Shown: piece after piece, positions 25,138 through 32,744 of the stretch
Layout: each line of letters opens with the position of its first letter
Position numbering within the stretch: position 1 is the stretch's first letter
Assembly: GCA_905221375.1 (NCBI GenBank)
Contig: CAJNCY010000003.1
Span: forward strand, 179,882-243,881
Reading direction: 5' to 3'
Length of the DNA stretch: 64,000 nucleotides
From: a bacterium
Lineage (GTDB): Bacteria > Bacillota > Bacilli > Lactobacillales > Streptococcaceae
Notes under the pieces: model-generated
Told to the model about the DNA's origin: nothing
Seen by the model: the letters and a program-made list of their open reading frames with translations, nothing else
Databases searched by the model: none
Program-made: the position numbers and the translations under genes

Positions 25138-25268
25138 AATGTTCCTCTTCTTACTTTTCCTAGTGTTAAAATAGTTTCCCAAACATCTAGCCCCTCAAGA
25201 CTATCGATCATCAGCTGATTAAGTTGGTGATTTTTCTTCTGCCAATTCAGTATTATTTTCGCTTGCAT
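25134..25268 (-). CDS. Very small phage protein, 44 residues
   Basis: The frame MQAKIILNWQKKNHQLNQLM, ending KVRRGTL, has an AGAGG site upstream and ends in an ATGA overlap with the antirepressor gene. This coupling supports real translation. No function is recognised. Confidence 0.5.
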   Translation of the reverse strand: MQAKIILNWQKKNHQLNQLMIDSLEGLDVWETILTLGKVRRGTL

Positions 25269-25279
25269 ATATGGACCTC

Positions 25280-25483
25280 TCAGTGATTTCTCCAAGGGTT
25301 CTCAATCCCTAAAACATCTGCAACTTTTTCCTTAACAGACTCACTACCTTTTCCATATTTCAGTAGCTCTGAAATAACTGATGATGTTACAGGTACTTGT
25401 TTTGCTAACTCAGTTTGAGTCATATCCATCTCAATCAAACGAGCTTTGATTTTAGCCTTGATTATCTTTAGTTCTTTACTCAT
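25280..25483 (-). CDS. Cro-like XRE-family regulator
   Basis: ATG at 25483 follows AAGGA at six bases. The 67-residue protein is almost wholly a helix-turn-helix: MDMTQTELAKQVPVTSSVIS and a second helix, ending VADVLGIENPW. As a small XRE protein in the leftward operon facing the CI-like gene it is the natural Cro counterpart, binding the operators between 25827 and 26020. Confidence 0.85.
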   Translation of the reverse strand: MSKELKIIKAKIKARLIEMDMTQTELAKQVPVTSSVISELLKYGKGSESVKEKVADVLGIENPWRNH

Positions 25484-25530
25484 ATTCTTCCTTTCTAAAT
25501 TTGATATAATGTAAATAAAACTCGCCACAA

Positions 25531-25791
25531 CTATTTAAGTAAAGTATTTTGAAACGACTGTTTGACAGATACTATATGAGGCGCTTCACGGTTATTTATA
25601 TAATCAACCTGAATAAGTGTCTCTGGGACTTCATCTTTCTTTGTTTCCCAAATGATATTAATACCTCGAAGACCAATATCTTCTGCTTGAAAATCAATCC
25701 CGTTCAAAATAACCCGTGGAATACTAGAGTCGCTATCTATCTTAATTTCTAAATTTTGAATTGGTAGTGATTTTTTTGATGGTTTACTCAT
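25531..25791 (-). CDS. First leftward early gene, hypothetical, 86 residues
   Basis: ATG at 25791 follows a GGAGAGGG site; the frame reads MSKPSKKSLPIQNLEIKIDS. The product is a small beta-rich protein with the segment RVILNGIDFQAEDIGLRGIN. It is the first gene after the leftward promoter, with a leader of about 190 bases. No family is recognised. Confidence 0.6.
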   Translation of the reverse strand: MSKPSKKSLPIQNLEIKIDSDSSIPRVILNGIDFQAEDIGLRGINIIWETKKDEVPETLIQVDYINNREAPHIVSVKQSFQNTLLK

Positions 25792-25826
25792 ATCCCTCTC
25801 CTTTCTTTTTAAAAAATTATCTAAAA

Positions 25827-26020
25827 AGTTAGCGAACTTCTTGACATCTCTAGTCAAATGTTTTAAAATAAAAACATAGAGAAAAGACCTACTAAAAGTA
25901 AGTTTTACCTATAGAAAACAGACGCCAATCAGTTTTATAAGGCTTTATTTTTTAGTTGTCTAGTTCGCTAACTCTTTAGCTTACGAATATTATTTTAAAA
26001 CATTTGACTAAATAAGTCAA
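25827..26020. promoter_or_regulatory. Lysogeny switch: two face-to-face promoters and four operator sites
   Basis: A rightward promoter (TTGACA 25841-25846, 17-base spacer, TAAAAT 25864-25869) drives the CI operon. A leftward promoter (TTGACT 26020-26015, 17, TAAAAT 25997-25992) drives the early genes. The two share a 21-base block in perfect inverted orientation (25851-25871 and 25990-26010). Each -35 lies in a dyad TTGAC-N7-GTCAA. A second palindrome AGTTAGCGAACT at 25827-25838 recurs in inverted form at 25962-25973. The transcripts overlap for about 110 bases. Confidence 0.75.
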
Positions 26021-26079
26021 CATTTTTCTACAAATATTTTAAAATTATTTTTCGTTTGCTTAGAAAGGTTGAAAAATTA

Positions 26080-26445
26080 ATGTTTGTAGCATTCGATAAA
26101 ATAAAAGAATTAGCTGATAAACAGGGGATTTCTATCAATATTTTAGAAGAAAAACTTGGTTATGGAACTAATACTTTATATCGATTAAAAAGAAGTAATC
26201 CTAGTTCAAAAGTTTTAAAAGAAATAGCTGATTATTTTAATGTAAGTGCCGACTACCTACTCGGACGTACAGATAACCCTGCTATCGCTGGTGATTCAAA
26301 AGAGTATATCTGGCAAGGGAAGACCCTGAACGTAGAAGAAATGGCGTCTAACGTCATGATGTTTGGTGGCCGAGAATTAACAGATGAAAAGAAGAAAATC
26401 ATCCAGTCTATCATTGAAGGTTACCTCAAAGAAGCTGGTGATTAG
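26080..26445 (+). CDS. CI-like repressor, XRE family
   Basis: I choose the ATG at 26080 (MFVAFDKIKELADKQGISIN) as in related repressors; an alternative start at 26056 lacks a ribosome site. The 121-residue protein has an N-terminal helix-turn-helix (GISINILEEKLGYGTNTLYR, then ADYFNVSADYLLGRTD), followed by a short helical C-terminal part without a self-cleavage domain. It is paired with an ImmA-like protease, as in phages that induce by repressor cleavage in trans. It should bind the operators just upstream. Confidence 0.9.
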   Translation: MFVAFDKIKELADKQGISINILEEKLGYGTNTLYRLKRSNPSSKVLKEIADYFNVSADYLLGRTDNPAIAGDSKEYIWQGKTLNVEEMASNVMMFGGRELTDEKKKIIQSIIEGYLKEAGD

Positions 26446-26457
26446 AGGTACTGCTTA

Positions 26458-26841
26458 GTGACCGAAAAAGAAATTATAAGTCATTTTCAGGTTCGCATTG
26501 TTGATTTTGACGGTGAGCTAATACCTGATGAACTTGGATTTTACGAAAAAGAAACCAACACAGCTTTCCTGTCTAACAAACTCAGCAAAAAAGAGAGGGT
26601 TAAGGTCCTACTTCATGAACTAGGACACAAGGATCACACACGATCAGAATACCAGAACGCTCGCCTACGCTGTGAAAACGAAGCTGATAGGAATATGATC
26701 CATCATCTCGTGAAAGACGCACTAGAAAGCTTAGACGACCCCACAGAATTTGATTACCTTAAATTCATGTCTTATTACAATCTAAAAACCGTGACAAATG
26801 AAATCATGGTTAAGGAGGAATATCTAGCATTGGTTAATTAA
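26458..26841 (+). CDS. ImmA/IrrE-like metallopeptidase
   Basis: Translation starts at a GTG (26458) preceded by AGAGG. The 127-residue protein has the zinc protease motif HELGHKDH (about residues 60-67) in VLLHELGHKDHTRSEY and the third ligand region NEADRNM. Such proteins cleave or relieve CI-type repressors after DNA damage or other signals. It lies 12 bases after the repressor gene in the same operon. Confidence 0.92.
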   Translation: MTEKEIISHFQVRIVDFDGELIPDELGFYEKETNTAFLSNKLSKKERVKVLLHELGHKDHTRSEYQNARLRCENEADRNMIHHLVKDALESLDDPTEFDYLKFMSYYNLKTVTNEIMVKEEYLALVN

Positions 26842-26876
26842 ATGATATTGTGGGTATTTGGCTAGAGGAGGAAATT

Positions 26877-27971
26877 GTGCAAAAGACTGTTGAGAAAATC
26901 GTGTTTAGAGTTGCTGGTGTAACCAAATATAAAAAAGCGGTTAAAGAAGCCTGTAATCTAATTGCCGAAGATAACGGAATCCCAGAATATGCAAAGTACT
27001 ATAGCAATTTATCAACTAAGGAACTTAGAGAAGAACTTGAAGAATATGGCATGAAAGTTTTCAAATATCAAGATTTAGACTTTTTCAATATTGAGCTTGT
27101 TCCAGAAGTAGATAATAAGTATGATCCTAATGCTATAAAAGTTTTGATATTTAATAATCATGTAGGATATGTTCCTGCGACTGTTGCTAAAACAATACGA
27201 AAATATTTTGATAACAAAAAATATAACTTTGTAATAGAGGGAGAAATAAAAGGTGGACCATACAAAGAGTGGGATGATTTAAACGATAAGGTTATTACTA
27301 ATAACGACTTAGATATTGGTTTTGAAATATATCTATCAGTTATTGATTCTACGCTAGAAGAAAGTAATGAAGTCTCACCGACGACTCCAATCGAAAATGT
27401 GGTACATAAAAAGACTGAAAAAGAAAGCTCTGAATTGGCATTAGATGTTCATGAAATAGATTTGCGAGAAAAAGAAGAGCAAAGAAATGTTGAATCTGTG
27501 CTAAGGTCAGATGTTGATTCTATACCACAAGAAAGTAACGAAATCATACCGACTCCAATCGAAAATGTGGTACATGAAAAGACTGAGGAAGAAAGCTCTG
27601 AATTGGTATTAGGTGTCCATGAAGTGGATTTACGAGAAAAAGAAAAACAAAAAAATGTTGAGCCTGTGCTAACATCCGATGCATTAGAATTGAAAAAAGA
27701 ATCAGATTTAGTACAATTATCAAAACCGACTATCCCTATTGAAGAAAACGCATTAAATGTTACTGATTCTACTCAATTTACTACTTCAGTTGAAACAACA
27801 CTAAAAAAAGAAAGTCCTACAATTAAATCCATTATATTATCTATTGTCGGTCTACTCTTCTTACTTGCTTCCCTATCTCTACTGTTTGAAGGAAAAATTG
27901 GGCCATTCTTTATTGGACTAATAATATCTTATATCTTAATAAGACCAATAATTAAATATCTAAAAAAATAA
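26877..27971 (+). CDS. HIRAN-domain protein with duplicated linker and C-terminal membrane anchor
   Basis: A GTG at 26877 with GAGGAGG five bases upstream is chosen over a GTG at 26850 that lacks a site. The 364-residue product has a HIRAN-like domain in residues 8-155 (ELVPEVDNKYDPNAIKVL, then NHVGYVPATVAK). Two tandem 55-residue acidic repeats follow (about 162-216 and 219-272, both with PIENVVH and DLREKE), and two membrane helices end the protein (about 318-337 and 341-358). HIRAN domains are known to bind single-stranded DNA ends, for example in HLTF. Its position behind CI and ImmA is where phages keep superinfection-exclusion genes. A defence role is inferred. Confidence 0.75.
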   Translation: MQKTVEKIVFRVAGVTKYKKAVKEACNLIAEDNGIPEYAKYYSNLSTKELREELEEYGMKVFKYQDLDFFNIELVPEVDNKYDPNAIKVLIFNNHVGYVPATVAKTIRKYFDNKKYNFVIEGEIKGGPYKEWDDLNDKVITNNDLDIGFEIYLSVIDSTLEESNEVSPTTPIENVVHKKTEKESSELALDVHEIDLREKEEQRNVESVLRSDVDSIPQESNEIIPTPIENVVHEKTEEESSELVLGVHEVDLREKEKQKNVEPVLTSDALELKKESDLVQLSKPTIPIEENALNVTDSTQFTTSVETTLKKESPTIKSIILSIVGLLFLLASLSLLFEGKIGPFFIGLIISYILIRPIIKYLKK

Positions 27972-27985
27972 ACGGAGGAAATATT

Positions 27986-28270
27986 ATGGCGTTATTTGGT
28001 GGAAAAGATAAAATTTCAAAAAAAGACACTCAAAAACAAAAGTATTATGCGGATGCTATCCCATATTTTGAAGAAAATGACATGATTCATATTCTTGAAA
28101 AATATCCTGAGCAAGCTGCATACATAGGAAATATACTAAGTAGCAAAACTATCGCTTTAGCAAATGCAAGCGGTCCTGGTGCGTTTGAAAAAGTTCAAAT
28201 ACAACAAAATCAGATTATCATTCAACAGAATGAAGAAATCATCTCTTTATTGAAAGAACTTAAAAAATAA
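27986..28270 (+). CDS. Small cytosolic partner of the HIRAN protein, unknown
   Basis: Fourteen bases after the HIRAN gene, with a GGAGG site, comes a 94-residue protein: MALFGGKDKISKKDTQKQKY, a helical middle (MIHILEKYPEQAAYIGNILS) and a C-terminal helix with repeated QIIIQQNEE. There is no membrane helix. The spacing suggests a two-gene unit at the end of the lysogenic operon. No family is recognised. Confidence 0.6.
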   Translation: MALFGGKDKISKKDTQKQKYYADAIPYFEENDMIHILEKYPEQAAYIGNILSSKTIALANASGPGAFEKVQIQQNQIIIQQNEEIISLLKELKK

Positions 28271-28276
28271 CAAAAA

Positions 28277-28357
28277 ATCCCCACACTCTCCGACGGCAAT
28301 CTTGAGTGTGAGGATATCCAGTATAGTAAAAGGCATTAAAAAGCCCTTTTTACTATA
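28277..28357. terminator. Two hairpins ending the CI operon before the integrase
   Basis: The first is CACACTC with GAGTGTG (28281-28310). The second, GTATAGTAAAAGG and CCCTTTTTACTATAC (28321-28357), is a long near-perfect stem with T-rich and A-rich sides. The second can terminate in both directions and separates the lysogenic operon from the integrase gene. Confidence 0.6.
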
Positions 28358-28389
28358 CCCATTTTATCAAGAAATGAGGTGAAAATCAA

Positions 28390-29496
28390 ATGGCATCATA
28401 CAGAAAAAGAGAGAACGGGAAATGGGAATATCGCATTTCTTATAAATCTCACAACGGAAAATACAAGAAAGCTGAAAAAGGGGGGTTCCCAACAAAAAAG
28501 GCTGCACAGATAGCTGCTGCTGAAAGAGAGAAAGAACTACTTCTTCCCTCTTATGTTTCGGACGACATTACCCTTTACGACTACTTCACCCAGTGGTCTA
28601 CCATTCATAAGAAACCTAATATTTCTCCTGTTACTTGGCAAGTTTATCAAGTTACCAGTCGCAACATTGAAAAACTGTTTCCTGGAGTGAAACTTAAAAA
28701 CATCACCAGTTCAATCTATCAACAAGCATTAAATACATTTGCTGAAACACATTCACAGGCAACAGTTGAAAGATTAAATATCCATATCAAGCAATGCGTA
28801 GCTATGGCAGTTCACGAGGAAATCATTCAAAAGGATTTCACAACCTTTGCCAAAGCGGTTTCTCAAAATAAAGGTATAGAAAAAGAAACCAAGTTTCTTG
28901 AGGTTGAAGAGTACAAGATAGTTATAGCCGTTTCAAAGCGTAAAATGAGCGTTCAATCTTATGCAGTGATCTATCTTATAGCTGTTACTGGAATGCGTTT
29001 TGCTGAATGTCTGGGACTTACCTGGGATAGTGTAGACTACGAAAATAAGGTCCTTGTGGTAGATAAAACATGGAACTATAAAACCAATCTTGATTTTGCA
29101 AGTACAAAAACAAAAAGCAGTATCCGAAAGATACCACTTGACGATGAAACACTTACATTGCTAAAAAACTACCAGAAAGAACATTGGATCCATAACAAAG
29201 AAAATCGTATTTTCTCTAATATATCAAACAATGCAGTTAATAAGACACTAAGAAGAATTGTCGGTAGGAATGTCCATGCTCACTCTCTCAGACACACATA
29301 CGCTTCCTTCTTAATTTCAAAACACATTGAACTACTCTCTATTTCAAAAATCCTTGGCCATGAGAATATGAACATCACTATTGAGGTGTACGCTCACCAG
29401 TTAAAAGAACTAGAAGAAGCAAGCAACTCAGAAGTAAGAGAGATATTTAGAAATTTAGGGGCGAATTTGGGGCAGAACACCTCAACCACCCAGTAA
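28390..29496 (+). CDS. int: Phage integrase, tyrosine recombinase
   Basis: The 368-residue protein has an N-terminal AP2-like arm domain (YRKRENGKWEYRISYKSHNG), a SAM-like core-binding domain and the catalytic domain with TGMRFAECL (arginine near 203), HSLRHTYAS (near 298), LGHENMNITIEVYAH (histidine near 325, tyrosine nucleophile near 334). It ends 15 bases from the tRNA-Arg gene into which the phage is integrated. A GAGGTG site precedes the ATG. It is separate from the lysogenic operon. Confidence 0.97.
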   Translation: MASYRKRENGKWEYRISYKSHNGKYKKAEKGGFPTKKAAQIAAAEREKELLLPSYVSDDITLYDYFTQWSTIHKKPNISPVTWQVYQVTSRNIEKLFPGVKLKNITSSIYQQALNTFAETHSQATVERLNIHIKQCVAMAVHEEIIQKDFTTFAKAVSQNKGIEKETKFLEVEEYKIVIAVSKRKMSVQSYAVIYLIAVTGMRFAECLGLTWDSVDYENKVLVVDKTWNYKTNLDFASTKTKSSIRKIPLDDETLTLLKNYQKEHWIHNKENRIFSNISNNAVNKTLRRIVGRNVHAHSLRHTYASFLISKHIELLSISKILGHENMNITIEVYAHQLKELEEASNSEVREIFRNLGANLGQNTSTTQ

Positions 29497-29545
29497 AATC
29501 AATAGTTTATATGCCCCCTGCAGGAATCGAACCTGCAACTACTCC
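29497..29545. other. Right phage-host junction (att) at the tRNA-Arg 3' end
   Basis: Integrase coding ends at 29496 and the tRNA 3' end is at 29512. The crossover core is expected to cover the tRNA 3' part, such as the TpsiC arm and acceptor. The matching copy at the other prophage end is outside the window, so its length is not measurable here. Confidence 0.55.
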
Positions 29546-29583
29546 TTAGGAGGGAGTTGTTATATCCATTGAACTAAGGGAGC
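29512..29583 (-). tRNA. tRNA-Arg (anticodon CCT)
   Basis: The minus strand folds as a cloverleaf of 72 bases: acceptor GCTCCCT pairing with AGGGGGC, anticodon stem ACTCC/GGAGT with loop CTCCTAA (anticodon CCT), and T arm TGCAGGTTCGATTCCTGCA. The 3' CCA is not encoded. It is the integration site of the prophage, which rebuilds or keeps its 3' end. Confidence 0.93.
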
Positions 29584-29588
29584 TAGAT

Positions 29589-29617
29589 AAAAACTCTGCT
29601 GAAAAGCAGAGTTTTTT
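29589..29617. terminator. Rho-independent terminator after rplS
   Basis: AAAACTCTGC and GCAGAGTTTT form a stem around a short loop, with T-runs on both strands. It ends the leftward rplS transcript and may shield the tRNA-phage junction. Confidence 0.85.
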
Positions 29618-29624
29618 AGTCGAA

Positions 29625-29972
29625 TTAACGACGGATTTCTTTGATACGAGCTGCTTTACCTTGAAGAGCACGCAAGTAATACAATTTCGCACGACGTACT
29701 TTACCGTAACGAACAACTTCGATTTTTTCAACACGTGGAGTGTGGATTGGGAAGATACGCTCAACACCTACACCGTTAGAGATTTTACGAACTGTGTAGT
29801 TTTCTGAGATACCAGCACCTTTACGTGCGATAACAACACCTTCAAAAATCTGGATACGTTCACGGTTACCTTCGACAACTTTCGCGTGTACACGAACAGT
29901 GTCACCAGGACGGAATGATGGGATATCTGTACGAAGTTGACCTTCAGTCAAGCTTTGGATTAATGGATTCAT
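29625..29972 (-). CDS. rplS: Ribosomal protein L19
   Basis: The 115-residue protein has L19 signatures throughout: [35 protein letters not shown] and [22 protein letters not shown], with the usual length. L19 sits at the interface of the two ribosomal subunits. A structured leader upstream suggests self-regulation. Confidence 0.98.
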
Positions 29973-29998
29973 TTTATTCTCCTATCTTTGTCAATCTT

Positions 29999-30061
29999 GA
30001 GGAACCTTCCTCAGCGGATAAACTGTATTTTTGTGCGTCCATTACACACAAGATACAGTTT
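29999..30061 (-). promoter_or_regulatory. L19-type leader RNA of rplS
   Basis: Between the promoter and rplS the minus strand can fold an outer stem AAACTGTAT/ATACAGTTT (30061-30053 with 30028-30020), an inner TTGTG/CACAA stem and a perfect GAGGAA-GG-TTCCTC hairpin (30012-29999) near the ribosome site. This fits the L19 leader class known in low-GC Gram-positives. An extended -10 (TGCTATAAA) at about 30098-30090 could start this transcript. Confidence 0.6.
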
Positions 30062-30090
30062 ACCAAATTTCTACAAAAAAGTAAAGAAAT

Positions 30091-30420
30091 TTATAGCAAA
30101 ATTCCTAAAAAAATCGCAACTAAACCACCTAAGTAGGTCAAAGTCAGGTAAGAATAAAAGACCTTCTTATCACTTAGCAATCTTTGCAGTTCGTCATTAA
30201 AGGTCGAAAAAGTCGTCAAACCTCCACAAAATCCTGTCGCTAGAATAGCATAGACTTCCTTAGACTCCACATGATTGTAGAATAAACCAATCAAAAAGCA
30301 CCCTAAAAGATTGGCTATGAGAGTTCCAACTGGCAATTTAGAGACTTGATTGTAGCGGGAAAAGAAATATCGCACTAAAGCTCCGAAACCACAAGCAATT
30401 GCAAGATAGATGATTACCAT
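30091..30420 (-). CDS. crcB: Fluoride exporter subunit CrcB/FluC (second copy)
   Basis: ATG at 30420 follows GGAGG. The 109-residue protein has four membrane helices and the motifs GTLIANLLGCFLIG and GFCGGLTTFSTF of the CrcB/Fluc channel family. Gram-positive bacteria often encode two paired copies that act as a heterodimer. Its 5' end overlaps the other copy by seven bases. Confidence 0.95.
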   Translation of the reverse strand: MVIIYLAIACGFGALVRYFFSRYNQVSKLPVGTLIANLLGCFLIGLFYNHVESKEVYAILATGFCGGLTTFSTFNDELQRLLSDKKVFYSYLTLTYLGGLVAIFLGILL

Positions 30421-30788
30421 TTCTTCCTCCCTAAACAATAAGCCAAGAACAGGCCTCCTCCGATGCTCAAAAGTAAATACAGAACCAAACTAAGATAACG
30501 CCCTGTATCAAGCAGTTTTACAGCATCAAGCATTAGGCTAGAAAAGGTTGTTAAACCTCCACAAAAACCCGTCCCCAGTGCTAGAACCAAGCCCTTACTA
30601 GTTCCCTTATAGACCAGATATCCCTTGACAAGATAAACCAAGCAGAAAATTCCCAGATAGTTGACAAAGAGAGTGCCCCAAGGAAAGTCTGGACTGGCTG
30701 GTAACCAAGTAGAAACTAGATAGCGGACAAGTCCACCCACCATGGCAGCTAGAAAAATTCCTAGCGGATAAAATTGTTCTTTTTTCAT
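30414..30788 (-). CDS. crcB: Fluoride exporter subunit CrcB/FluC (first copy)
   Basis: The 124-residue partner has GTLFVNYLGIFCLVYL and GFCGGLTTFSSLMLDAVKL, again four helices. It lies between chorismate mutase (4-base overlap) and the second copy. No fluoride riboswitch is seen ahead of this operon. Confidence 0.95.
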   Translation of the reverse strand: MKKEQFYPLGIFLAAMVGGLVRYLVSTWLPASPDFPWGTLFVNYLGIFCLVYLVKGYLVYKGTSKGLVLALGTGFCGGLTTFSSLMLDAVKLLDTGRYLSLVLYLLLSIGGGLFLAYCLGRKKW

Positions 30789-31051
30789 TTGATGTTTTGA
30801 TCCTGATAATCACGCGAACGTTTGAGTATGTCAGAAAAAGTCGCGACAATAGTCTCCTGATAGCGCTTATCCTCTACACGACTTCTAACCTTTTCAAAAA
30901 TAACTTCTTCTCTCTTGGTATCTAAAATCGGTTTACCTGATGCTTTCTTATAAGCAACTACACCCTCAACCAAATGCATTCGTTCTTCTAATAGTTTGAC
31001 AATTTGGTCGTCGATTTGATCAATTTCTTGACGAATAATATCTAAATCCAT
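30785..31051 (-). CDS. Chorismate mutase, AroQ type
   Basis: The 88-residue all-helical protein reads MDLDIIRQEIDQIDDQIVKL, then ERMHLVEGVVAYKKASGKPI and REEVIFEKV, matching monofunctional AroQ mutases. It converts chorismate to prephenate for phenylalanine and tyrosine synthesis. The pairing with crcB genes is common in streptococci and may be only positional. Confidence 0.93.
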   Translation of the reverse strand: MDLDIIRQEIDQIDDQIVKLLEERMHLVEGVVAYKKASGKPILDTKREEVIFEKVRSRVEDKRYQETIVATFSDILKRSRDYQDQNIK

Positions 31052-31128
31052 ACAGTCTCCTTCTTTATTTGAATTATTGTACCAAAAAGTCAGTAAATAG
31101 GCTAGTAAAATCCCAAGTAACGATAAGA

Positions 31129-31162
31129 AAAATGCACTGATTGATTACATCAGCGCACTTTT
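31129..31162 (-). terminator. Terminator after the flavodoxin gene
   Basis: On the minus strand TGCGCTGAT and ATCAGTGCA form a nine-pair stem (one G-T pair) followed by TTTTTC. Confidence 0.8.
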
Positions 31163-31166
31163 ATGC

Positions 31167-31610
31167 TTATCCTACTTTAGCAGCCAATTCTTCTGCGAAT
31201 TGTTCCAAGCGTTCGATATCTTCTTCCTCAGCAGAAAGATCAACTTTGACACACTCTGAACCTTTTTCCGCTCCTGTTGAAACAAAGACACGATCAAAGT
31301 CATCAACAGCCTTACAGAATTCATCGTAGAAGGTATCTCCTGAGCCAACCACTCCGTAGATTTTACCATTCAAATTGAGATCAGCTAAATCTTCGTAGAA
31401 GTCCATCATCTCATCTGGCAATTCTCCATCACCATAAGTATAGGTCGCAACGATAGCGATGTCTGCTTCCAAGAAGTCTGAAGCGTCAACAGTTGTACAT
31501 TCATCAACATCGACATCCAAGCCCAAGTCACGTAATTTGTCTGCTACAATATCTGCAATTTCTTCGGTATTACCGGTCATACTGGCAAATACAATTTTTG
31601 CTAATGCCAT
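31167..31610 (-). CDS. Flavodoxin
   Basis: The 147-residue acidic protein has the FMN phosphate loop SMTGNTEEIADIVAD (about residues 9-23), ATYTYGDGELPDEM and GSGDTFYDEFCKAV. These are standard flavodoxin motifs. It carries electrons in place of ferredoxin. An extended -10 (TGATATAAT) lies upstream near 31643-31638. Confidence 0.96.
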   Translation of the reverse strand: MALAKIVFASMTGNTEEIADIVADKLRDLGLDVDVDECTTVDASDFLEADIAIVATYTYGDGELPDEMMDFYEDLADLNLNGKIYGVVGSGDTFYDEFCKAVDDFDRVFVSTGAEKGSECVKVDLSAEEEDIERLEQFAEELAAKVG

Positions 31611-31713
31611 ATCGTCCTCCTCAATTTATCTTTCTCCATTATATCACATCTTTTTCATTTTAAAAATAAAAATTCTTGTGCTACAATGAAATGAGAAAGA
31701 ATTGAGGTTATTT

Positions 31714-32649
31714 ATGGACATTTGCCATCAAATTTTAGAAAAAATTAAAGAATACGACACGGTTATCATTCACCGTCATATGAAACCAGACCCTGATGCC
31801 TTGGGAAGTCAGGTGGGATTGAAAGCCTTGCTGGAACATCATTTCCCAGAAAAAACCATCAAAGCCGTTGGTTTTAATGAACCAACTCTCACTTGGATGG
31901 CTGAAATGGATTCTGTTGAAGATAGTGCCTACCAAGGCGCCCTTGTCATCGTCTGTGATACGGCCAATACTGCTCGTATCGATGATAAGCGCTATAATCA
32001 AGGTGATTTTCTCATTAAGATTGACCACCATCCAAATGATGATGTATATGGTGATTTATCTTGGGTAGACACTAGTTCAAGCAGCGCTAGCGAGATGATT
32101 ACCCTATTTGCCCAAACAACCCAACTGGCCCTGTCAGATCGTGCTGCGGAGTTGCTCTTTGCAGGAATCGTTGGTGATACAGGTCGTTTCCTCTACCCTT
32201 CTACCACTGCACGGACCCTCCGCCTTGCTGCTTATTTGAGAGAACATAACTTTGACTTTGCGGCTCTCACTCGAAAAATGGACACTATGAGCTACAAAAT
32301 TGCTAAACTTCAAGGCTACATCTACGACCATCTGGAAGTGGATGAAAACGGCGCGGCGCGCGTTATCCTGAGTCAAGAAATCTTGAAACAATTCAATGTG
32401 ACCGATGCTGAAACTGCAGCTATTGTGGGTGCACCTGGACGCATTGACAGTGTTAGTCTCTGGGGAATTTTTGTAGAACAGGCTGATGGCCACTACCGCG
32501 TTCGCTTACGCAGTAAAATCCATCCTATCAATGAAATTGCCAAAGAACATGATGGTGGAGGCCACCCTCTAGCAAGTGGTGCTAATTCCTACAGTCTAGA
32601 AGAAAACGAAATCATCTATCAAAAGTTAAAAAACTTGCTTAAAAACTGA
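31714..32649 (+). CDS. pde2: DHH/DHHA1 phosphodiesterase (Pde2-type)
   Basis: ATG at 31714 follows TTGAGG. The 311-residue length equals pneumococcal Pde2. Motifs: IIHRHMKPDPDALGSQ, VCDTANTARI, KIDHHP and near the end EHDGGGHPLASGA. Pde2 degrades the linear pApA product of c-di-AMP breakdown to AMP. An extended -10 (TGCTACAAT) precedes the gene. The neighbour is rpmE2. Confidence 0.93.
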   Translation: MDICHQILEKIKEYDTVIIHRHMKPDPDALGSQVGLKALLEHHFPEKTIKAVGFNEPTLTWMAEMDSVEDSAYQGALVIVCDTANTARIDDKRYNQGDFLIKIDHHPNDDVYGDLSWVDTSSSSASEMITLFAQTTQLALSDRAAELLFAGIVGDTGRFLYPSTTARTLRLAAYLREHNFDFAALTRKMDTMSYKIAKLQGYIYDHLEVDENGAARVILSQEILKQFNVTDAETAAIVGAPGRIDSVSLWGIFVEQADGHYRVRLRSKIHPINEIAKEHDGGGHPLASGANSYSLEENEIIYQKLKNLLKN

Positions 32650-32657
32650 TAAAATAC

Positions 32658-32686
32658 TTGCCAAACTTTTCAGAATCTGATAGACT
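32658..32686 (+). promoter_or_regulatory. Promoter of rpmE2
   Basis: TTGCCA (32658-32663), 17 bases, TAGACT (32681-32686), about 60 bases upstream of the rpmE2 start. Confidence 0.5.
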
Positions 32687-32744
32687 AGTATGGTAACAAT
32701 CTATGGCTCGCAAAGAGACCATGGCAGAAAGGAAATATTGCAAA

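Larger units (their letters stand above)
1..29511. mobile_element. Integrated siphovirus prophage, left end outside window
   Basis: A continuous set of phage modules runs from a tail gene cut by the window edge to a tyrosine integrase that ends 15 bases before a tRNA-Arg gene. Gene order (integrase, CI/ImmA, Cro, antirepressor, replication, ArpU, HNH, terminase, portal, protease, capsid, tail) is that of cos-type HK97-fold temperate phages of streptococci. The lysis genes and the second attachment site are not visible. At least two small genes are broken by stop codons, so viability is uncertain. Confidence 0.95.

Noticed and set aside
31052..31128. Fluoride riboswitch ahead of the crcB operon
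   Set aside because: No crcB-motif pseudoknot sequence was found upstream of chorismate mutase.
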